Assembly: GCF_964340395.1 (NCBI RefSeq)
Contig: NC_135561.1
Location: 10,401,232-10,465,231, forward strand
Direction of reading: 5' to 3'
From: Glandiceps talaboti
Lineage: Eukaryota; Hemichordata; Enteropneusta; Spengelidae
Length of the DNA: 64,000 nucleotides
The notes below the pieces were generated by a model. That model saw only the letters and a list, made by a program, of their open reading frames with translations. It did not search any database and was not told the DNA's origin. Positions within the stretch are counted from its first letter, which is position 1. Every line of letters begins with the position of its first letter. Shown here piece after piece: positions 35,540 through 49,059 of the stretch. The position numbers were made by a program, and so were the translations under genes.

Positions 35540-37200
35540 GAAATGACAAGTAGAGTTCGTTGCAAAAGGTACATATTCTGTAAATCTATACTACTAAGAA
35601 CCTAATTAGGGTTGAATTTATCATATGTCCGGGGTAATCTGTGCTGAAAAACAAAATACATTTAAATGGAAGGTCATATCTTCATATTACACAACCCAAA
35701 ATCTTTCTCAGACATGGCATTGTGTACTTTTACTTGAGATAACTATGCAAATGTACTCTAGAAGTACTCATGACCTCGCATGATTTAAGCTTGTTAATCT
35801 ACTCAAATGAAATCAAGCTGCAAAAATAGAAATGATGAAATTTAGAAGCTGTAATGTCAAGTCCTTCAACCGAAATATTTTCTTACATGACTACATACAT
35901 TACTGTATACAGTTGTTACACTTATAATCTAAGATTTTTTAAACTTATCAATCCTGTCTTTCCTACCTTTTTGTCTTTCATGGACAAACAAATATTCACT
36001 TGATAGAAAGCAGATTAATTTCACTAGATAAAATCTAACAGCAAAAACAGAAATTATGAACTTTGTCAAGTCATAGCATAAAATACAACAACCCCCAAAA
36101 AGTTTTCTTATGGCTTGAGATGATTGCGTACAGAAGTATACACGTACTTGTACTTACAAATACTTAAATGTATATTATGTAAATTGTACAACCTCACTTT
36201 AAACTTGTTTGTTAATCTGTCCAGATGAACTCTGAAAGTTGTAAATTTGCATCATCAAGTTGTACAACCCCAAATCTTCCTCTTTAATAATGGAGATGAC
36301 TACATTGCAGATGTATAACACTTGCAGTATATTTTTGGGAAGGACTTCATCATGATTTAAGGTTATTATCTGTCCAAAACGAGATCCACTTAACTAGGCA
36401 GGACAGGTTAATGTGGTAACATTTGCCGGAGTCATTGTCTAAGATTGACTGTCTTTATTCAGGTTTGCCTATTTTCAAGGCTGCGAGTGATGTCACTAGA
36501 ACAGACGTCATTGCAGTTATCTATGTACGATGTAGGTCCTTAAAGCCTGATGATAATTGAACACTGCATTTTGAGAGTATTAAAAGTAAACACATTTATA
36601 GCATACAATGATGCCTACGACATACTGCTATCTTGTTAGATGTATTCATTGATGGAATTTCTCTTATTTTATTCTCTGATTAGACCGAAATGCTTTTAGG
36701 TTTCAATGCCAATCTTGGAGTTCTTGTTTGTATAGCCTTCAAAATGAGCTAACTGGGTTTAAGAACAACAAATAGAGCATTGCAGATAGTACATGTATTT
36801 TCACTACTGATTGATGCGGCTCTACAAAACAGTACCTAGGAAGTGCAAAGGGGAAATTTCTCTAAAATAACCATATACATGTATAGGAGATGCAATTTTT
36901 ATCAAACTTTTGTACAAAATCTAATGTGTATTCTGATTTTTTGATATCAGTATATTGATAAGGAATATTGTTGTTAGTTCTGACTAAAATTTGGTTGAAA
37001 TGTGCTTAAAATTAGAATTTTTATCTATAAATTTGTGGCAGGAAATTATTTCTGGTAGTGAAGATGTTGAAATATATTTTCATGACTATTTGTGCATATA
37101 TCTGTACTGTTCATTCAGACAAAAAATGGGTTGCATTGTGCTTAAAGTGTATGGGAAGATAATTTTTACTAAATACATTTTTGGCAGGAACTTGTTTCAG
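35540..37200. other. intronic sequence, one exon-like segment
   Basis: At 36463 an acceptor (GACTGTCTTTATTCAG) precedes a frame open for about 31 codons (LPIFKAASDVTRTDVIAVIY…). It is not in the RIM phase and is not recognised. The rest is AT-rich. Confidence 0.3.
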
Positions 37201-37201
37201 A

Positions 37202-37337
37202 TAGCAAACAGGCTGAAATTTCTCCTCTTGACTTTTGAAACATAATTTTACATGGACAGTAGCCGTAATAGCAAACAGGTTCAAAATTCTCCTATTGACT
37301 TTTGCAACATATGTTTTTACATGGACAATAGCCGTAA
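37202..37337. repeat. 67-bp tandem duplication
   Basis: TAGCAAACAGG(C/T)T starts at 37202 and 37269, and each unit ends with CA(G/A)TAGCCGTAA. Confidence 0.9.
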
Positions 37338-37432
37338 CATAAATAAAAGAACAAATGAAATCAGAACCATAATGTTTAAATGGAACACATGTGTTTAATA
37401 AAAATAGGACAGGACATGAAATTCTTTTCTAA

Positions 37433-37805
37433 TTAGGCCTAAACAAAATAATTGTTAGGTTCCGGTTACCCGACCCCACCTAGTTTTTCACTGCTGACCT
37501 TAAACTTTGTTTGAGAAAAAAATAATAAAATCTCAGAAATTGTGAAGTCTTGTGAGAAATAGTGGATGCGGAAACTGACATCAACTTCAAAAGACAATAT
37601 CAAACTGTTCTTCCGATCTGTAATGGCTGTACATCTGATAGGAAGGCATAAATAACACAAAGACCATTTGGAAAACAATGGAAAACCTGAACTAGACACT
37701 CACACATGAAAAAAAATGTAATAAAATAAAATAAAAAATCTACCTACCCCACCTTCTCTAAAATTGAGTGTAATCGGAACTAGACATTTTTTTATTAGGC
37801 CTTAA
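37433..37805. mobile_element. MITE, TTCCGGTTACC family, copy 3
   Basis: Best-preserved ends: TTAGGCCTAAACAAAATAAT … TTCCGGTTACCCGACCCC at left, and the reverse complement of TAAGGCCTAATAAAAAAATG … at right. The palindromic tip is TTAGGCCTAA. Confidence 0.88.
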
Positions 37806-37809
37806 AATG

Positions 37810-39050
37810 TGGTGAAAAGGAAGATATTTGAAAGAGAAAATATAAATGTACGACATGCCAGTGAAGAACTGGACAGGTGTGTCTGCACAATACAAAAGAG
37901 TCACAAAATTAGTAAATGGCACAAAACTGGTTTCCTCCCTGTTCTAAGTGTTTCAAAAACCAGCTTTTGACTTCTAAGCTCTTTTGAAGAATTCCTGAAA
38001 GAATGTTTACCTGATGAAAAATGTCCAGGAACCGGTAATGTTGAAATGTATTTACATGTACATATGTATATTAGGTTCAGCTGTGATTGCTGTATGTACT
38101 CTCTGCTGGTCAGTATTTTTATGATGCTATTTTTTAATGTCATATACTGCTTTTCACCTTTTATGTAGGTGACTAGGTAGCGGAATTTTCATTATCTGTT
38201 TGCTCTTTAATCTCAATTTCATTTCCTCTGTGTCGCCATTCCAACCAACAGCTATTTGCACATCGATTCATTGTATTTCCTAAACTCTCCTCAAAATTAT
38301 ATAGCACTGTGTGAGTCTCATAAAACTGAAATGTGAACGTGTGGGTGATGATGTGCACTGGGATGTGTGGGAGTGACAAGTGAAGTGGAGACAGTTATCA
38401 CTGCCAGTGGGAAGGCTTAAGACACTTGCCGACAAGAAGATGACACATTTAGAAAACTATCTGGATTAGCATGAACTTTACATATCATCCATGTCATGAA
38501 CTAGTATTTTTGTTAAAGGGCAGTAAACGCAGGTAACACAAAAACATATTGTAATTTGATTCCCTTAGGTAATTTACTGGACCATACTGGTGTACTCACT
38601 TTTGGGGTTACATATTAGAAATTTATTTATAGAGAAGAAGAAACACATATATAATAAAAAAATATGCTGTATCTTCGACCATGATAATTTAACTGGTACA
38701 CTAGCCGACAAAATGGCCCCAAAGCATTCAGCTCTCTGACAAGGCTAGTTTTGGACTAGCATCTAAGCCTCAGGCTACATGTACATGCACACGTTCTGTA
38801 GGTCAGTGGTACCGTAACTCTGAGCTACCACTTAAACCACACCATCACATGTGATAACTGGAAAGGTTAATGCTTCCATGGATATACATGTATAGCCAAG
38901 TTATTCAGACCAGGCTGACACCATGTACATGTATCACATTAGATGGGGATGCTTGAGCAGTTACATGTACCTGGTGTAGAAATAATCCAATTTACCATGC
39001 CAAACTGCTGTTGTTTACATATACATGTACATTGCACATGTACAAATGTA
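37810..39050. other. intronic sequence, no gene recognised
   Basis: A minus-strand open frame at 38173-38379 has no motif or splice support. The rest is unique AT-rich sequence. Confidence 0.4.
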
Positions 39051-39055
39051 GGTTT

Positions 39056-39190
39056 TTGGGGCTTGAAACTAGCAGTACATATATATACATTGTACATGTA
39101 CATGTAGACTACATAATATTGTATCTAGATTACCAAATTTATAAGGTGGTAGTCTGTTAGACCATTCATTAGATCACAGTAGCTGAATCA
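39056..39190 (+). mobile_element. fragment of the GGGGCTTGAAACTAGCAGTA subfamily
   Basis: Shares GACTACCAAATTTATAAGG-like sequence and GTCAGTCAGACCAATG-like sequence with 53736-53860. Confidence 0.45.
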
Positions 39191-39342
39191 CTTCACTTGG
39201 TTAAATGGCACTACTAAGCCATAACATTAAATCTGATTGTGGTTTCTCATGGATGGATTCTACATTGAACAAATTGTAGTTATGGGATATTCTGAATTCA
39301 TTCATGTCATATTGCACATACACATACATTATTAACTTGACC

Positions 39343-39436
39343 TGACACTGACTTTAAACTTTTATGAGGACAATAATAATATGTTAGCCATCAATCAATT
39401 TATTATTGTGCTCATAAAAGTTCAAAGTTAGTGTTA
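39343..39436. repeat. foldback: ~38-bp stem, ~17-nt loop
   Basis: TGACACTGACTTTAAACTTT … ATAATAAT pairs with ATTATTGTGCTCATAAAAGT … TTAGTGTTA with few mismatches. Confidence 0.85.
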
Positions 39437-39764
39437 TAATTCGTACCTATAAGTCTGAATGTAATCTGGAATGTTCACAATGCAAAATGTACACTATATG
39501 TATAATTCACAAATTTCTACAAAACCATTTCAGTTGATAAATCTCAAACATAAACTAAATGTGTGCAGCCATATCCGAGTGTTTATTTAATATTACATGT
39601 CCCTAACGGTCCTCAATCAATCAATTGTCATCCGATGAGGGTATGTATGCCAGTGTGGCATAACAGACACCATGGCGTGGTACCTGTTACATTGTTCCCC
39701 TCATATATCATGTACATATACATTGTCAACAGATGCACCAGGGAATGGTGTGTGTAACACACAC

Positions 39765-40140
39765 CTTGAACAAAAATCATACGTTTGGAGAGGTGTCTAT
39801 AACATCTGCATTATATATGTGCATGATTTGTAAACACCATTGAGGGGTCTGCATTAATCCTTAAACAGATGTACACATTGCATGTGTATGATATTATGCA
39901 TATAAGCACCATGAAGAGGTGTCTGTCATATACATACAGTGGATAAAGTGTACCGTGGTTAATGCGATAAGTGTTCACAAACCATGGAGATGTGTCTGTG
40001 ACATACCATGGTTAATGCATATATGCATATTAATAAACCATTGAAAGGTGTCACTAACATCCATGTACCTTGGTTAATGCAGGTTTTTTGTATGCATGTC
40101 TACAAACCTTGGAGAGGTGTCTGTGACATACAGATGCTAC
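39765..40140. repeat. degenerate ~75-90 bp tandem array
   Basis: Repeated 'AACCATGGAGAGGTGTCTGT' … 'GACATACCATGGTTAATGCA' … 'TATGCAT' cycles, about five units. Confidence 0.75.
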
Positions 40141-41094
40141 ATGTACATTTACATTTCATAACTTGAAGTGTGTCACTATTTGGACTATAAAATCTACTTC
40201 CAAATGGTAGTTATTTCTATGGTAGAGCTAGAAAAGATTAATTGATAGTTTAATTAATTCCCCAACAATTCATAATTTCACAATACATGAATATGTACCT
40301 TTTTTTTACATAAAATGGATGAAAATATTGAGCAATATCAAGAATATATATTTTGACTATCTTTTATGATTTCGTTAAATATTCTAGTGTCAAACGTACC
40401 TTGAAGGCAAGTAATTAACTCTATTTGTGAAAATATCTTGGGTGGTCGGAGTCATTTGTCAACTCAAGGTTGATGTGAAACTGCACACCCACCCACGCAT
40501 TAAAAGTCACGACATACATGAAGTTGAAGAGGGTTCAATAACCAGTCTCATATTATGTACACCTTTATATATCTACAGACATTTAACTTGATACATGTAC
40601 TTGTCAATTATCTAAGTTTTTGTAAGTACATGTAAGATAGAGTTTGTAATGTTTCTTTCTTGTCATGCACATCCATATCTTAAATATCACATATATTGTA
40701 TGAGTAATGTTCTAAATTTATTTACACATGTACATTTACCTGTACCTATACCTGTATACCTACATGCTGTGTTAGCGGTAGGCTTTGAAAACCATTAGCC
40801 ATTTTGGCTAATGTTACCCAATTTCAATTAGCCAAATTGAAAACTGATTAGCCAAAATTTTGTTTAATTATTATTTCATACTTCAAGTTTACAAGTTCAT
40901 TCTTTGCCATGAGCATTCAAAATTTTGATATATACAATGTACTACTACAACAAAGGTATGTTCAATGTTTTGTTTATCGCAACAACTCCCTGTAAATAAA
41001 TCTTTTACAACAGTACATATATGTTTGTGGTAACTACTTATACCTTGACATTGATACATGTGATCAGATCACTATCAGTGTTCCCCACACCAAT

Positions 41095-41620
41095 TGTGGT
41101 TAGTTTTGTCAGGAAAGCTAAAATTATTTCAAATTATTTCAAACAATATATATGATTAGTTTTGTCAGGAAAGCTTAAATTATTTCAATTGTTAGGCCAA
41201 ATAAAAAAAGTTGGTTGATTCCGGTTACTCGACCCCACCTAGTTTTTCACGCTGACCCTTAACTTTCTTTTACATAATCGACAAAAAAATAAGAAAATCA
41301 TGAAAATTGTGTTTCGCAAGAAATAGTGGATGCGGAAACTGACATCAACTGTACATCTGATGAGAAGAAGCCCATAACACAAGAGACCATATGAAAACAA
41401 CAGAAAAACATAACTACCTGAACTACATACTCACAAATGAAAAAAAAAAAATTAAAAATACTCACAAATGAAAAACAAATTAAAAATAAAATAAAAAATC
41501 TACCAATTTTAAAATTGAATGTAATCGGAAACACACAATTTTTTTTTACGCCTTATTTCAAACAATACATAGGATTAGTTTTGTCAGGAAAGCTACAATT
41601 ATTTCAAACTAAATGCCCAG
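41095..41620. repeat. ~60-bp tandem repeat split by a MITE
   Basis: GATTAGTTTTGTCAGGAAAG followed by CTAAAATTATTTCAAACAAT occurs near 41099, 41155 and 41573. The MITE at 41192-41555 sits between the second and third units. TTATTTCAA flanks both MITE ends; because the repeat itself contains it, this is not proof of a target duplication. Confidence 0.75.
41192..41555. mobile_element. MITE, TTCCGGTTACC family, copy 4
   Basis: Starts TTAGGCCAAATAAAAAAAGT and ends with a T-run plus ACGCCTTA. The interior carries a small internal duplication (ACTCACAAATGAAAAA twice, near 41429 and 41460) and lacks part of the central block seen in other copies. Confidence 0.85.
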
Positions 41621-41659
41621 AGAAGAGTAGACTTTTAAAAAACTCTAAAAAGTTTGTGC

Positions 41660-42310
41660 AGGGACGTCACGTATACCGTACCTACATGGTGTCGCAGCTG
41701 GCCGAAATCTCATGATATGTGAGACTTGCATGTACTATATTTTACTATGGATGACTTCAAAAACTCGCGAGATTTTGTGACGTCATTACTTGTACCCACC
41801 ATGTTGGAATTGTGTATGCAGTCGCCCTGGTTGAACTTCGCGATGGCCAACTATTAACCTAAAAGTGTTTTCAGAGTAAATTTGAACAAAAAACTAATGA
41901 TCGGACACAGCATCCCCACTTTCTCAAAAGGTATATGAGTCTGTTATACTTTTTTAGCATACAAGTTGAAGAATACAAGTCGAAAGTCTACAGCATCACG
42001 TTTGTTACGTGTATTTCAAGTGATCATGGACAGTGGAGGGGAAACACTTTACCGCACATGACACGATGGTGTCACAACATTTGAAAATTAAAACAGTGCC
42101 CTGGCTGTCGATACCAGGGCGTCGCACCCTGCTAAAAACTCCTCATGATGGCGACTGCCAGAATTACCGCGAAGTATATGTTGTGAACGATCATTTTACC
42201 GTCAAGATCGAGTGAGAATTTCTAATCACCACTGTGGCGAACAAAGTATAAAATATTTTCGTCAAACTAAGTATGAGTTCGCGTTTGCGAATTTGGCGAA
42301 TGTTAGTGCG
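41660..42310. promoter_or_regulatory. CpG-rich, promoter-like intronic patch
   Basis: A CpG-dense island in AT-rich intron. It contains GACGTCACG (41664), CTCGCGAGA (41764, a ZBTB33-type motif), a perfect CRE TGACGTCA (41778), TTCGCGATGGCC and several CGCG/GCG words. Two modules about 115 bp apart resemble each other (GACGTCA…GTACC…ACATGGTG and GACGTCA…GTACCCACCATGTTG). A frame at 42024-42215 with no ATG is open for about 63 codons but not recognised. It could be an internal promoter, an unannotated first exon, or a GC-rich transposon remnant. Confidence 0.4.
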
Positions 42311-43010
42311 AACACAGACATGTATACAATGTATGAGGACTGAAGATATACAAATGTTGGCTGAGCTCCCACATGTCTGCATTTATGGCCCTATCCACCT
42401 ATGCTTTTCCTTATACATGTATCTTCCTGCTCTTCACATATTTGCTAACCTGATAATAATCTGTTAAATGTAACAGGACAAAAGGTTTAACATTTTCAGA
42501 AACCTTTCAAGTTGAGTTTTGTTGAGTTGATCCACTTTTTATTGGTGTTTAATGTTTATGTATATATTTTTTTTAACATGCTTATCTTGTACCTGTTTAG
42601 AAGGCAAATTACAAGGGTACATACATGTACATTATATTAAATGCAAAAATGGCCCAATAGTGCTTGCTGAGTTTTTATGGTAGTCGAAAATACATGTAGT
42701 ACATCTTGAATTTAGAAAATAAGGGTGGGTTGTCCATAAACACATTCATCACGTCGGTAAAACATAGCAATAACACATTCTTGTACACTGGGCAAGGGGT
42801 TTTGTCACTTATAAGTAACGTTTCACCTGCAGATTCAGGTCGACAGGCTTTGTCAAACTATCCATTTGCTGGCTTTACCATAAGGGTAGGTTGTGTTTTG
42901 AGTTGCACAAAAATAGCATGACTTTAGACATCACAAATATACAGTGTTGTAATGTGCCGCACTGTACTGTTTCAGAAATCATTTCTTGTTTTAAGAAGCT
43001 TGATACATCT

Positions 43011-43226
43011 AAAATGATGTAGGCTTGGTGTTTCGCTCATGTGACATGACATTTAGTACACACTCTTAGACAACTTACAGCTAAAATGATGTTAGCTTGG
43101 TGTTTCACTCATGTAACATGACATTTAATACACACCCCCAGACAACTTACAGCCAAAGTGATGTAGGCTTGGTGTTTCACTCATGTAACATGACATTTAA
43201 TACACACCTTCAGACAACTTCTAATG
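43011..43226. repeat. 72-bp tandem triplication of a MITE end
   Basis: Units start at 43011, 43083 and 43155, exactly 72 bp apart. Each holds GGCTTGGTGTTTCACTCATG and ACATGACATTTAATACACAC. A diverged inverted single copy lies at the other end of the element (43538-43570). Confidence 0.93.
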
Positions 43227-43570
43227 CAAAATTTAAGAAACAATTACATACATTGTACTATGCCGTGCGCAGTGGGGATGTACAGAAGAAGTAAAGTTGA
43301 AATGTTGATTATCAGATAGAAAATAAACAACTGAAGCCATTAAAATCATCATGCCCATGTGTAATGTTTTCATTTGAAGTTTGGTTTTTCTGCAGCGTCA
43401 AAGAAGAACAATGCTTATCAGTGTTCAATGTGATTGGGCAAAGGATCCTGCTGTATTTATTGCGTCTCTGTTATTGTTAGTCTACAGTCGAAATATGTCT
43501 ATCTTTGTACTTTTTTTTTGTATAAAAAATGTAAGGTCCCATGAGTAAAACACTAAGCCTACATCATTTT
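43011..43570. mobile_element. MITE, GGCTTGGTGTTTCACTC family, copy 1
   Basis: Left end AAAATGATGTAGGCTTGGTG is inverted at the right as CACTAAGCCTACATCATTTT. The interior matches 57737-58127 through CAATGCTTATCA(G/C)TGTTCAA and GTCTCTGTTATTGTTAGTCT. The left end is triplicated in this copy only. Confidence 0.85.
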
Positions 43571-43574
43571 GGCT

Positions 43575-45420
43575 ATAAGTTATAATTGTATATCTGATAT
43601 AAAATATGTATATATATGTACATGTACATATACAAATGTATGCCTAGGATATGATTTATAGTTATAGTGTCTGCTTTAAGAAAGCTATAGAATATCTTTA
43701 GAGACATAACATTCACATGTACAGAAACAGCATTTTTAATGTTAATATCTTTGTCTCAGATGCTAAAACAAAATAGAGCATACAAGTGGACATTATGTTT
43801 GTTTGTAGCGTTTTATATTATAAACTACATGTATGTGTATAATGTTTTAAAATTGTGAATACAGTCAGTAGGGGAAATATATACGCTGTTGTCGACAATA
43901 TACATGTACATGTACATGTACATGTACAGTAAAGATATTTAATCAATAATTTTATCATTTCAGAAAGTAAATAGTCATGTTAACCCGGGGGGATGGGGGG
44001 GGGGGAGTAGTCAGCAGGGTCCTAATAGAGGGATTGGAGTACTCGGCAGGGTAATGGTTACAGATTTACCCTTAATACCAGATTCAAATTACAAGCGTAA
44101 ATGCTACAAAAAGAAAAAAACTAGGGGGTCAAAAGTAGTATGTGAACACTGATGCAAGTAATCACCAGTACATATGTACTGTAATAATTGTGTAGTAAGG
44201 CATTTGAAAAAAGGTCTTTGTCACCATTTCTTTAAGTGCATTTGGCATGTTACTGTACTTTAAATAGTTATTGCCACAAATCTACTATTGTCAATTTTTG
44301 AGTGATACAATATCAATACCAGTAAAGGTATTTTTATAGATTTTTTAAAAGTATTTTATAAAGTACTCAGTGGAGTTGTGACTTTTACAAATGTACATGT
44401 ACTTTTAATAACTATGGCAACAAACTCACTGTGAACATTTTTTTTGGGATACAGTATGGGCATTAGTCTGGATTTTTAATTTCATAAAGTATGGCAATTT
44501 GGCGTGCACTTTAAATGGTTATGGCAGCCATAAACTAAACCATTCACTGTACATACATGTACATGTATTATATAGGATTTGTCATAATACTCAATATGCT
44601 GTATACACATAATGGGCTATTAGAGTGTTTCTAGTGGCTAGAAGTAGGACACTTAACCCATGACCTTTGTTTAAAAGTCACTACCACCATCGTACTTTAC
44701 AATATTTACCCACAATTTTCTCTTATTTGTACTGTTGGACATGATATCCTTGTAGTCAGACAAATCTCCCCTGTGGCTGTGTACATGGTTTTGTAAAAAC
44801 GTTTTTTGACATTTACAAAGCATAGAATTGCCACTCATGAGTTTCGGAATACCCATTTTCATCTGTTTAGATATCAAAAGATTTATCGTAGAAGGAGATA
44901 GAAATATGTCAACAGACTTTCTTGAAAGACATGCAGAATATTGGCAATGGAACTAAGGAAAGTATTTACCTGTTACGACTACCGAAGAATTGTTTTCTGT
45001 GAATAGAAATTTACATATTAAAATGTCATATTGTCTAAACATACATTGTTATATTTAAAATGTTTACAAATATGGGTTATTGAGGAAGTTATAAAATAAG
45101 AAACCTCCAAGCATATCAATCAGAGAGAATTGTGGGTAAGATTTTGTACACTATATCATTAACTGTGTAATTCTTCATATGAAATAAATTGTTACAAAAA
45201 TTTCAACACACTTTTAAGGATACTGTATACATGTATGGTTACCTCTACTATTTATTGACGTTACCATCCTGGCTTGGTGTCTGTATGTAAAGTCATGACA
45301 GAGGCAGGGATTATATTTATTACTTGAATTTGTTTGCCAACAAGTTGTAACTATGTTGGATAGTATGACAGAACCCCATATTACCTGATTGTAAATGTTG
45401 TGTATTTGGGGTATTTGAGC
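43575..45420. other. intronic sequence, no gene seen
   Basis: AT-rich. Includes a perfect (ACATGT)n run near 43902-43927 and a G-run cluster at 43986-44004. No exon recognised. Confidence 0.5.
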
Positions 45421-45429
45421 ATTTGCAGT

Positions 45430-45712
45430 GTCTCTATACTTTCAAAGTTGAGTAAATTATTAAGGTTCTATTATGATACATTGTATCTAAAATCATGTTT
45501 AAGTTGATAGTAATAATCAATACAAGTGGAAATAACTGAGAAACTTTTCCTTTTAAAAAACTGTTTATAGATGTACATTTAGGTTACACTTTAGTCTCCA
45601 AGCCTCAATAACTTTTACATCATATATACATGTGTATATAGAAGCCCTACTGTACTTGACATGTGTTCAGCCATTTTGGGAAGTTCCTGCAAAGGTTAAT
45701 GGGAAAACATGT
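45430..45712. repeat. rearranged relative of the 192-bp repeat
   Basis: 45440-45550 follows the 25140-25600 unit directly (TTTCAAAGTTGAGTAAATTA … TTAAGTTGATAGTAATAATC). 45640-45710 matches the unit's start inverted (GAAGCCCTACTGTACTTGAC … CCTGCAAAGGTTAATGGGAA). Confidence 0.65.
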
Positions 45713-45714
45713 AC

Positions 45715-48640
45715 TGCTTGATGACATAATTCCCCCCACCGCCCTAATCTTTTTGAGGCTTTGTCTTGACGGTGTACATTTATGTAATTGTCAAAACAAA
45801 TGGGTTTGTAGGATAAAAAACGAGTATACCTGTATAATGTATGTATTTCGTACAGTGTACATTGTACTTAAATCTTTTCATGTACTTTAGCTCTCAATCT
45901 CTAGTCTGTAAGCCTGACAGGCTGACTGGTTTTGATGAATTTCCACTTCCTTTCTTGCAAGTTACGTTACATTACAGTTTAATCTAGCTCTCTCATCATC
46001 CAAGGTAATGGAAAACAGAAATTTATTATCAATTTGAAAATGACGCTTGAAATCTTAAATGTCATAGGTTTTCCAGGGAGAGAAAATGTCGAAATGAATC
46101 CATTGAATTATTAGAATGGTAACGTAATGCTGCATGACCATAGATTGTCTTTCAACTATTAGTATGCTGTAATAGATATCCGTACTAAGGAATGTATCTA
46201 TCCTTAATCAAAAACGATACATGGCTGTTAAATTAGAAGTCGTCAGCCTGCCGGCACCTGGTTGTTATCACGGAATTGTCTCAATTTGTTTTTATTTCAC
46301 TGACATTTCACTACAAATGTAAGTAATGGTTATCCATTGAAATTATGTGATGCTAAGGTACATGTACTGTACTTGTAACAGAGTTGAATTGTACACATTC
46401 AGAAGTGTTGACCATGGATCACAGGTTTATTCTATGTGCACTCATACAGTCCACACATCATATTCCACATTTGAAACATACTTCATCCTGTAGTCTACAT
46501 AGTACAAACTGTTTCTTGTGTAGCACTTTGATTTATTTTTTGTCTGGTGTATATATTTTGTGGAATTAATGCATTATTAGTAAAACTAACCTGGGCAGAG
46601 GGAAGACAAATTATTGTAAGAAACAGCTGTCTTTAAACAAGAGGAGTAAAGATGTACATGTAAGTGTTCTTTTTTTTCATTAATGTCCTGTTATCAGCTT
46701 GTGATTGGTTGATTTTACACTTTGGTTTAAAAGAACAATGGTGATTGGCTATCTATAAGCCTCACATATATAGCAATCAACCAATCAAAACCAAAGTTCT
46801 TCAATGTCAAGTCAGTGTGACCTGTACAGTACAACATGCCTCAATCATGTGTTAAGTGTATAATAGAGTTTCAGAAAGTGTAGTCTTCCAATTATCTTGT
46901 GATCAGTTAACATGTACAATTTACAAGCTTCAGAGGTAGTTAAAGAGATTAAATAGGTGCTATTAAGTTAATGGAATTGGTCAGAGTTTTAGATTTACAG
47001 GTACATGTACATGTACATGGTATAAATACAATCCCAGACATTAATCTTTACGAGTCCAATGTTAAATTAAACATGTAGGTCTTGGTGACTACGTACATGT
47101 ACCCCTGTAATCCTTATGAAGTGTTACGTAAAAAGATCTCCCTTCATTGACTTTCACTTCCAGTATAACGTTTCATACACTATAGATTGTGACCCCAGTG
47201 TGCATGTGACGTGTTTTGATCTCTTCCCATGGTGTAGTGGGCATTTTCACTTACGAGACTAGCTCTTTCTCTTGAGACTCTCGTGAATGTTCTCTGCGTT
47301 ACTCGTGATAAACATTAGGTGGCTTGCATCTGGTAGTGCGACGACTTACAATTTGTAGCAGCTATGTTGAATTTTCCATATTGCTGACAAAATTTCATTT
47401 TACTATAATTGTCAGATACATGCAATTTATAGCATACTCATGACAGTTGGAATGAGAACAGTTATTGATGTACATGTATATGTAACTTGTAAGTGATTAT
47501 GATTTACACACCATCTCACATTAACAATTCCAACATCATGGGTAAAAGAAGTGTGTTTAAAATGACTTGTCTGTGTTACATTGCGTGTGCTAATAATTCC
47601 TCATTCTTGGTTCGCTTCAAGACTTTTTAACGTCATAATGTGATTAGATGACTATGTGATCTGCATGTCGATGCCAGGAACTGGAGTCACAAGTTACGGT
47701 CTCTTGCAAAAGGAAGCAATAACTTGTGACAGGCGAGGAAGTTCCACTACAATTAACATTCGAATGCCAAATATCCAGCAGGGACATGTAATATTGCCAG
47801 TGTCACCTGTGTCTCCTTTTGACAGATGCAACTGCCACAACCTATGTTTATCATAATACATTTTTCACAGCTGGTTATGAAAAAATACCTTTCATCTAAA
47901 CCATCAAGTATGAAGTAACAGACATGTTCTGACAGATGTGGTCTCTTTTGTGTTCACCTCATTGATTAATTTGCAATATAACACCTAGAAGATAAATTAG
48001 AGAAGAATATGAAGAAGATTAAATGACATTATGAATTCATCTTTTTTGTAATTAGTTCTAACTTTCTGGTTTATAAGTACATTGAAGTATCAGGTGCTTA
48101 CTTCTACAGAGAACACTTGAATATATTATTTGTATGGTGTTACACATGTACATGTTCATGTGGTTCTTTCACTCCTCAGTATGGTAATTTTGATTCAGAC
48201 TCAGTCAGGTTTAGAGCACTACTAATACATGTAATATAGATGTAACTTATTGCTTTGTTTTCATTGAAAAATAAACTTTTACTTGAAACAAATCACTCCT
48301 ACTTAGCAGTTAAATTACCTCTTTATGAAGGTTATTTAGTTAATTGGTGATAGTACTATGTTGCCACTGGCATAATGTCTGTAAATAGTTTTGAATAATA
48401 AACAGTACAATGCACAAACACATGTACATCGAACTACATGTACATGTTTGCCAATAAATTGTAAACTTGTTGGATAAAGGTAGGATTTAGACATCGGGTG
48501 ATCATACAGATGCATAATTTACTATAGCTTTAAATTAATTAACAAAAGTGAAGACGACATGCATCTGCAGACGTCTTTGATTCTGCTATGATTATATTAT
48601 TCACTCTTAGACTATTAATCCAAACATTTTTGTGTTACAT
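45715..48640. other. intronic sequence, no gene recognised
   Basis: Contains an ATTGGTTGAT/ATCAACCAAT inverted repeat at 46695-46800 and a GC-richer patch at 47240-47340. A frame at 47656-47856 has no recognised motif. Confidence 0.4.
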
Positions 48641-48643
48641 AGG

Positions 48644-48714
48644 GAGTCTTGTCACTTCATGTCTTTGACTCATAGTGACAAGGCCCCTTAAGTCATAAGG
48701 GTTTTCCTTTTTTT
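48644..48714. mobile_element. palindromic MITE, GTGACAAAGGCCC family, partial copy
   Basis: Contains GACTCATAGTGACAAGGCCC and CTTAAGTCATAAGGGTTTTCC, minus one base. The outer arms are missing. Confidence 0.6.
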
Positions 48715-49059
48715 TCAATGTAATCGTTGAAGGTGTCCGAAAATAAATCAACTGATTAATCTGAAAGTTGTAATTAGCAAACAACCAATCAGTTTTTGAG
48801 TTATAAATTGATCATCCAATCAAACAATAGATTTTCTTGACTTAACACTTTTATTGTGACCACTATCATTTTTATTAATATGGTACATGTAAATGTGTTA
48901 AGTGTGTTATCAATTTTTGGCAGTGGTTAGCCCAAATGATAGGTTGCAGTATGATGAAGAAGACAGGTACTGTTTGAAACATTGACATGGTTGAAGTGGA
49001 AAATAAACATCAAAAAGAAAATAGGTGAAGTCAGTATTCACGAAAAATTATCCTGCAAA

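Noticed and set aside
36463-36560. Open segment LPIFKAASDVTRTDVIAVIY after a good acceptor
   Set aside because: Wrong phase for RIM, unrecognised, and no good donor.
38173-38379. Minus-strand 68-codon frame
   Set aside because: No motif, no splice support, AT-rich surroundings; consistent with a chance frame.
47656-47856. 66-codon frame in a GC-richer stretch
   Set aside because: No recognisable domain and no splice or promoter context.
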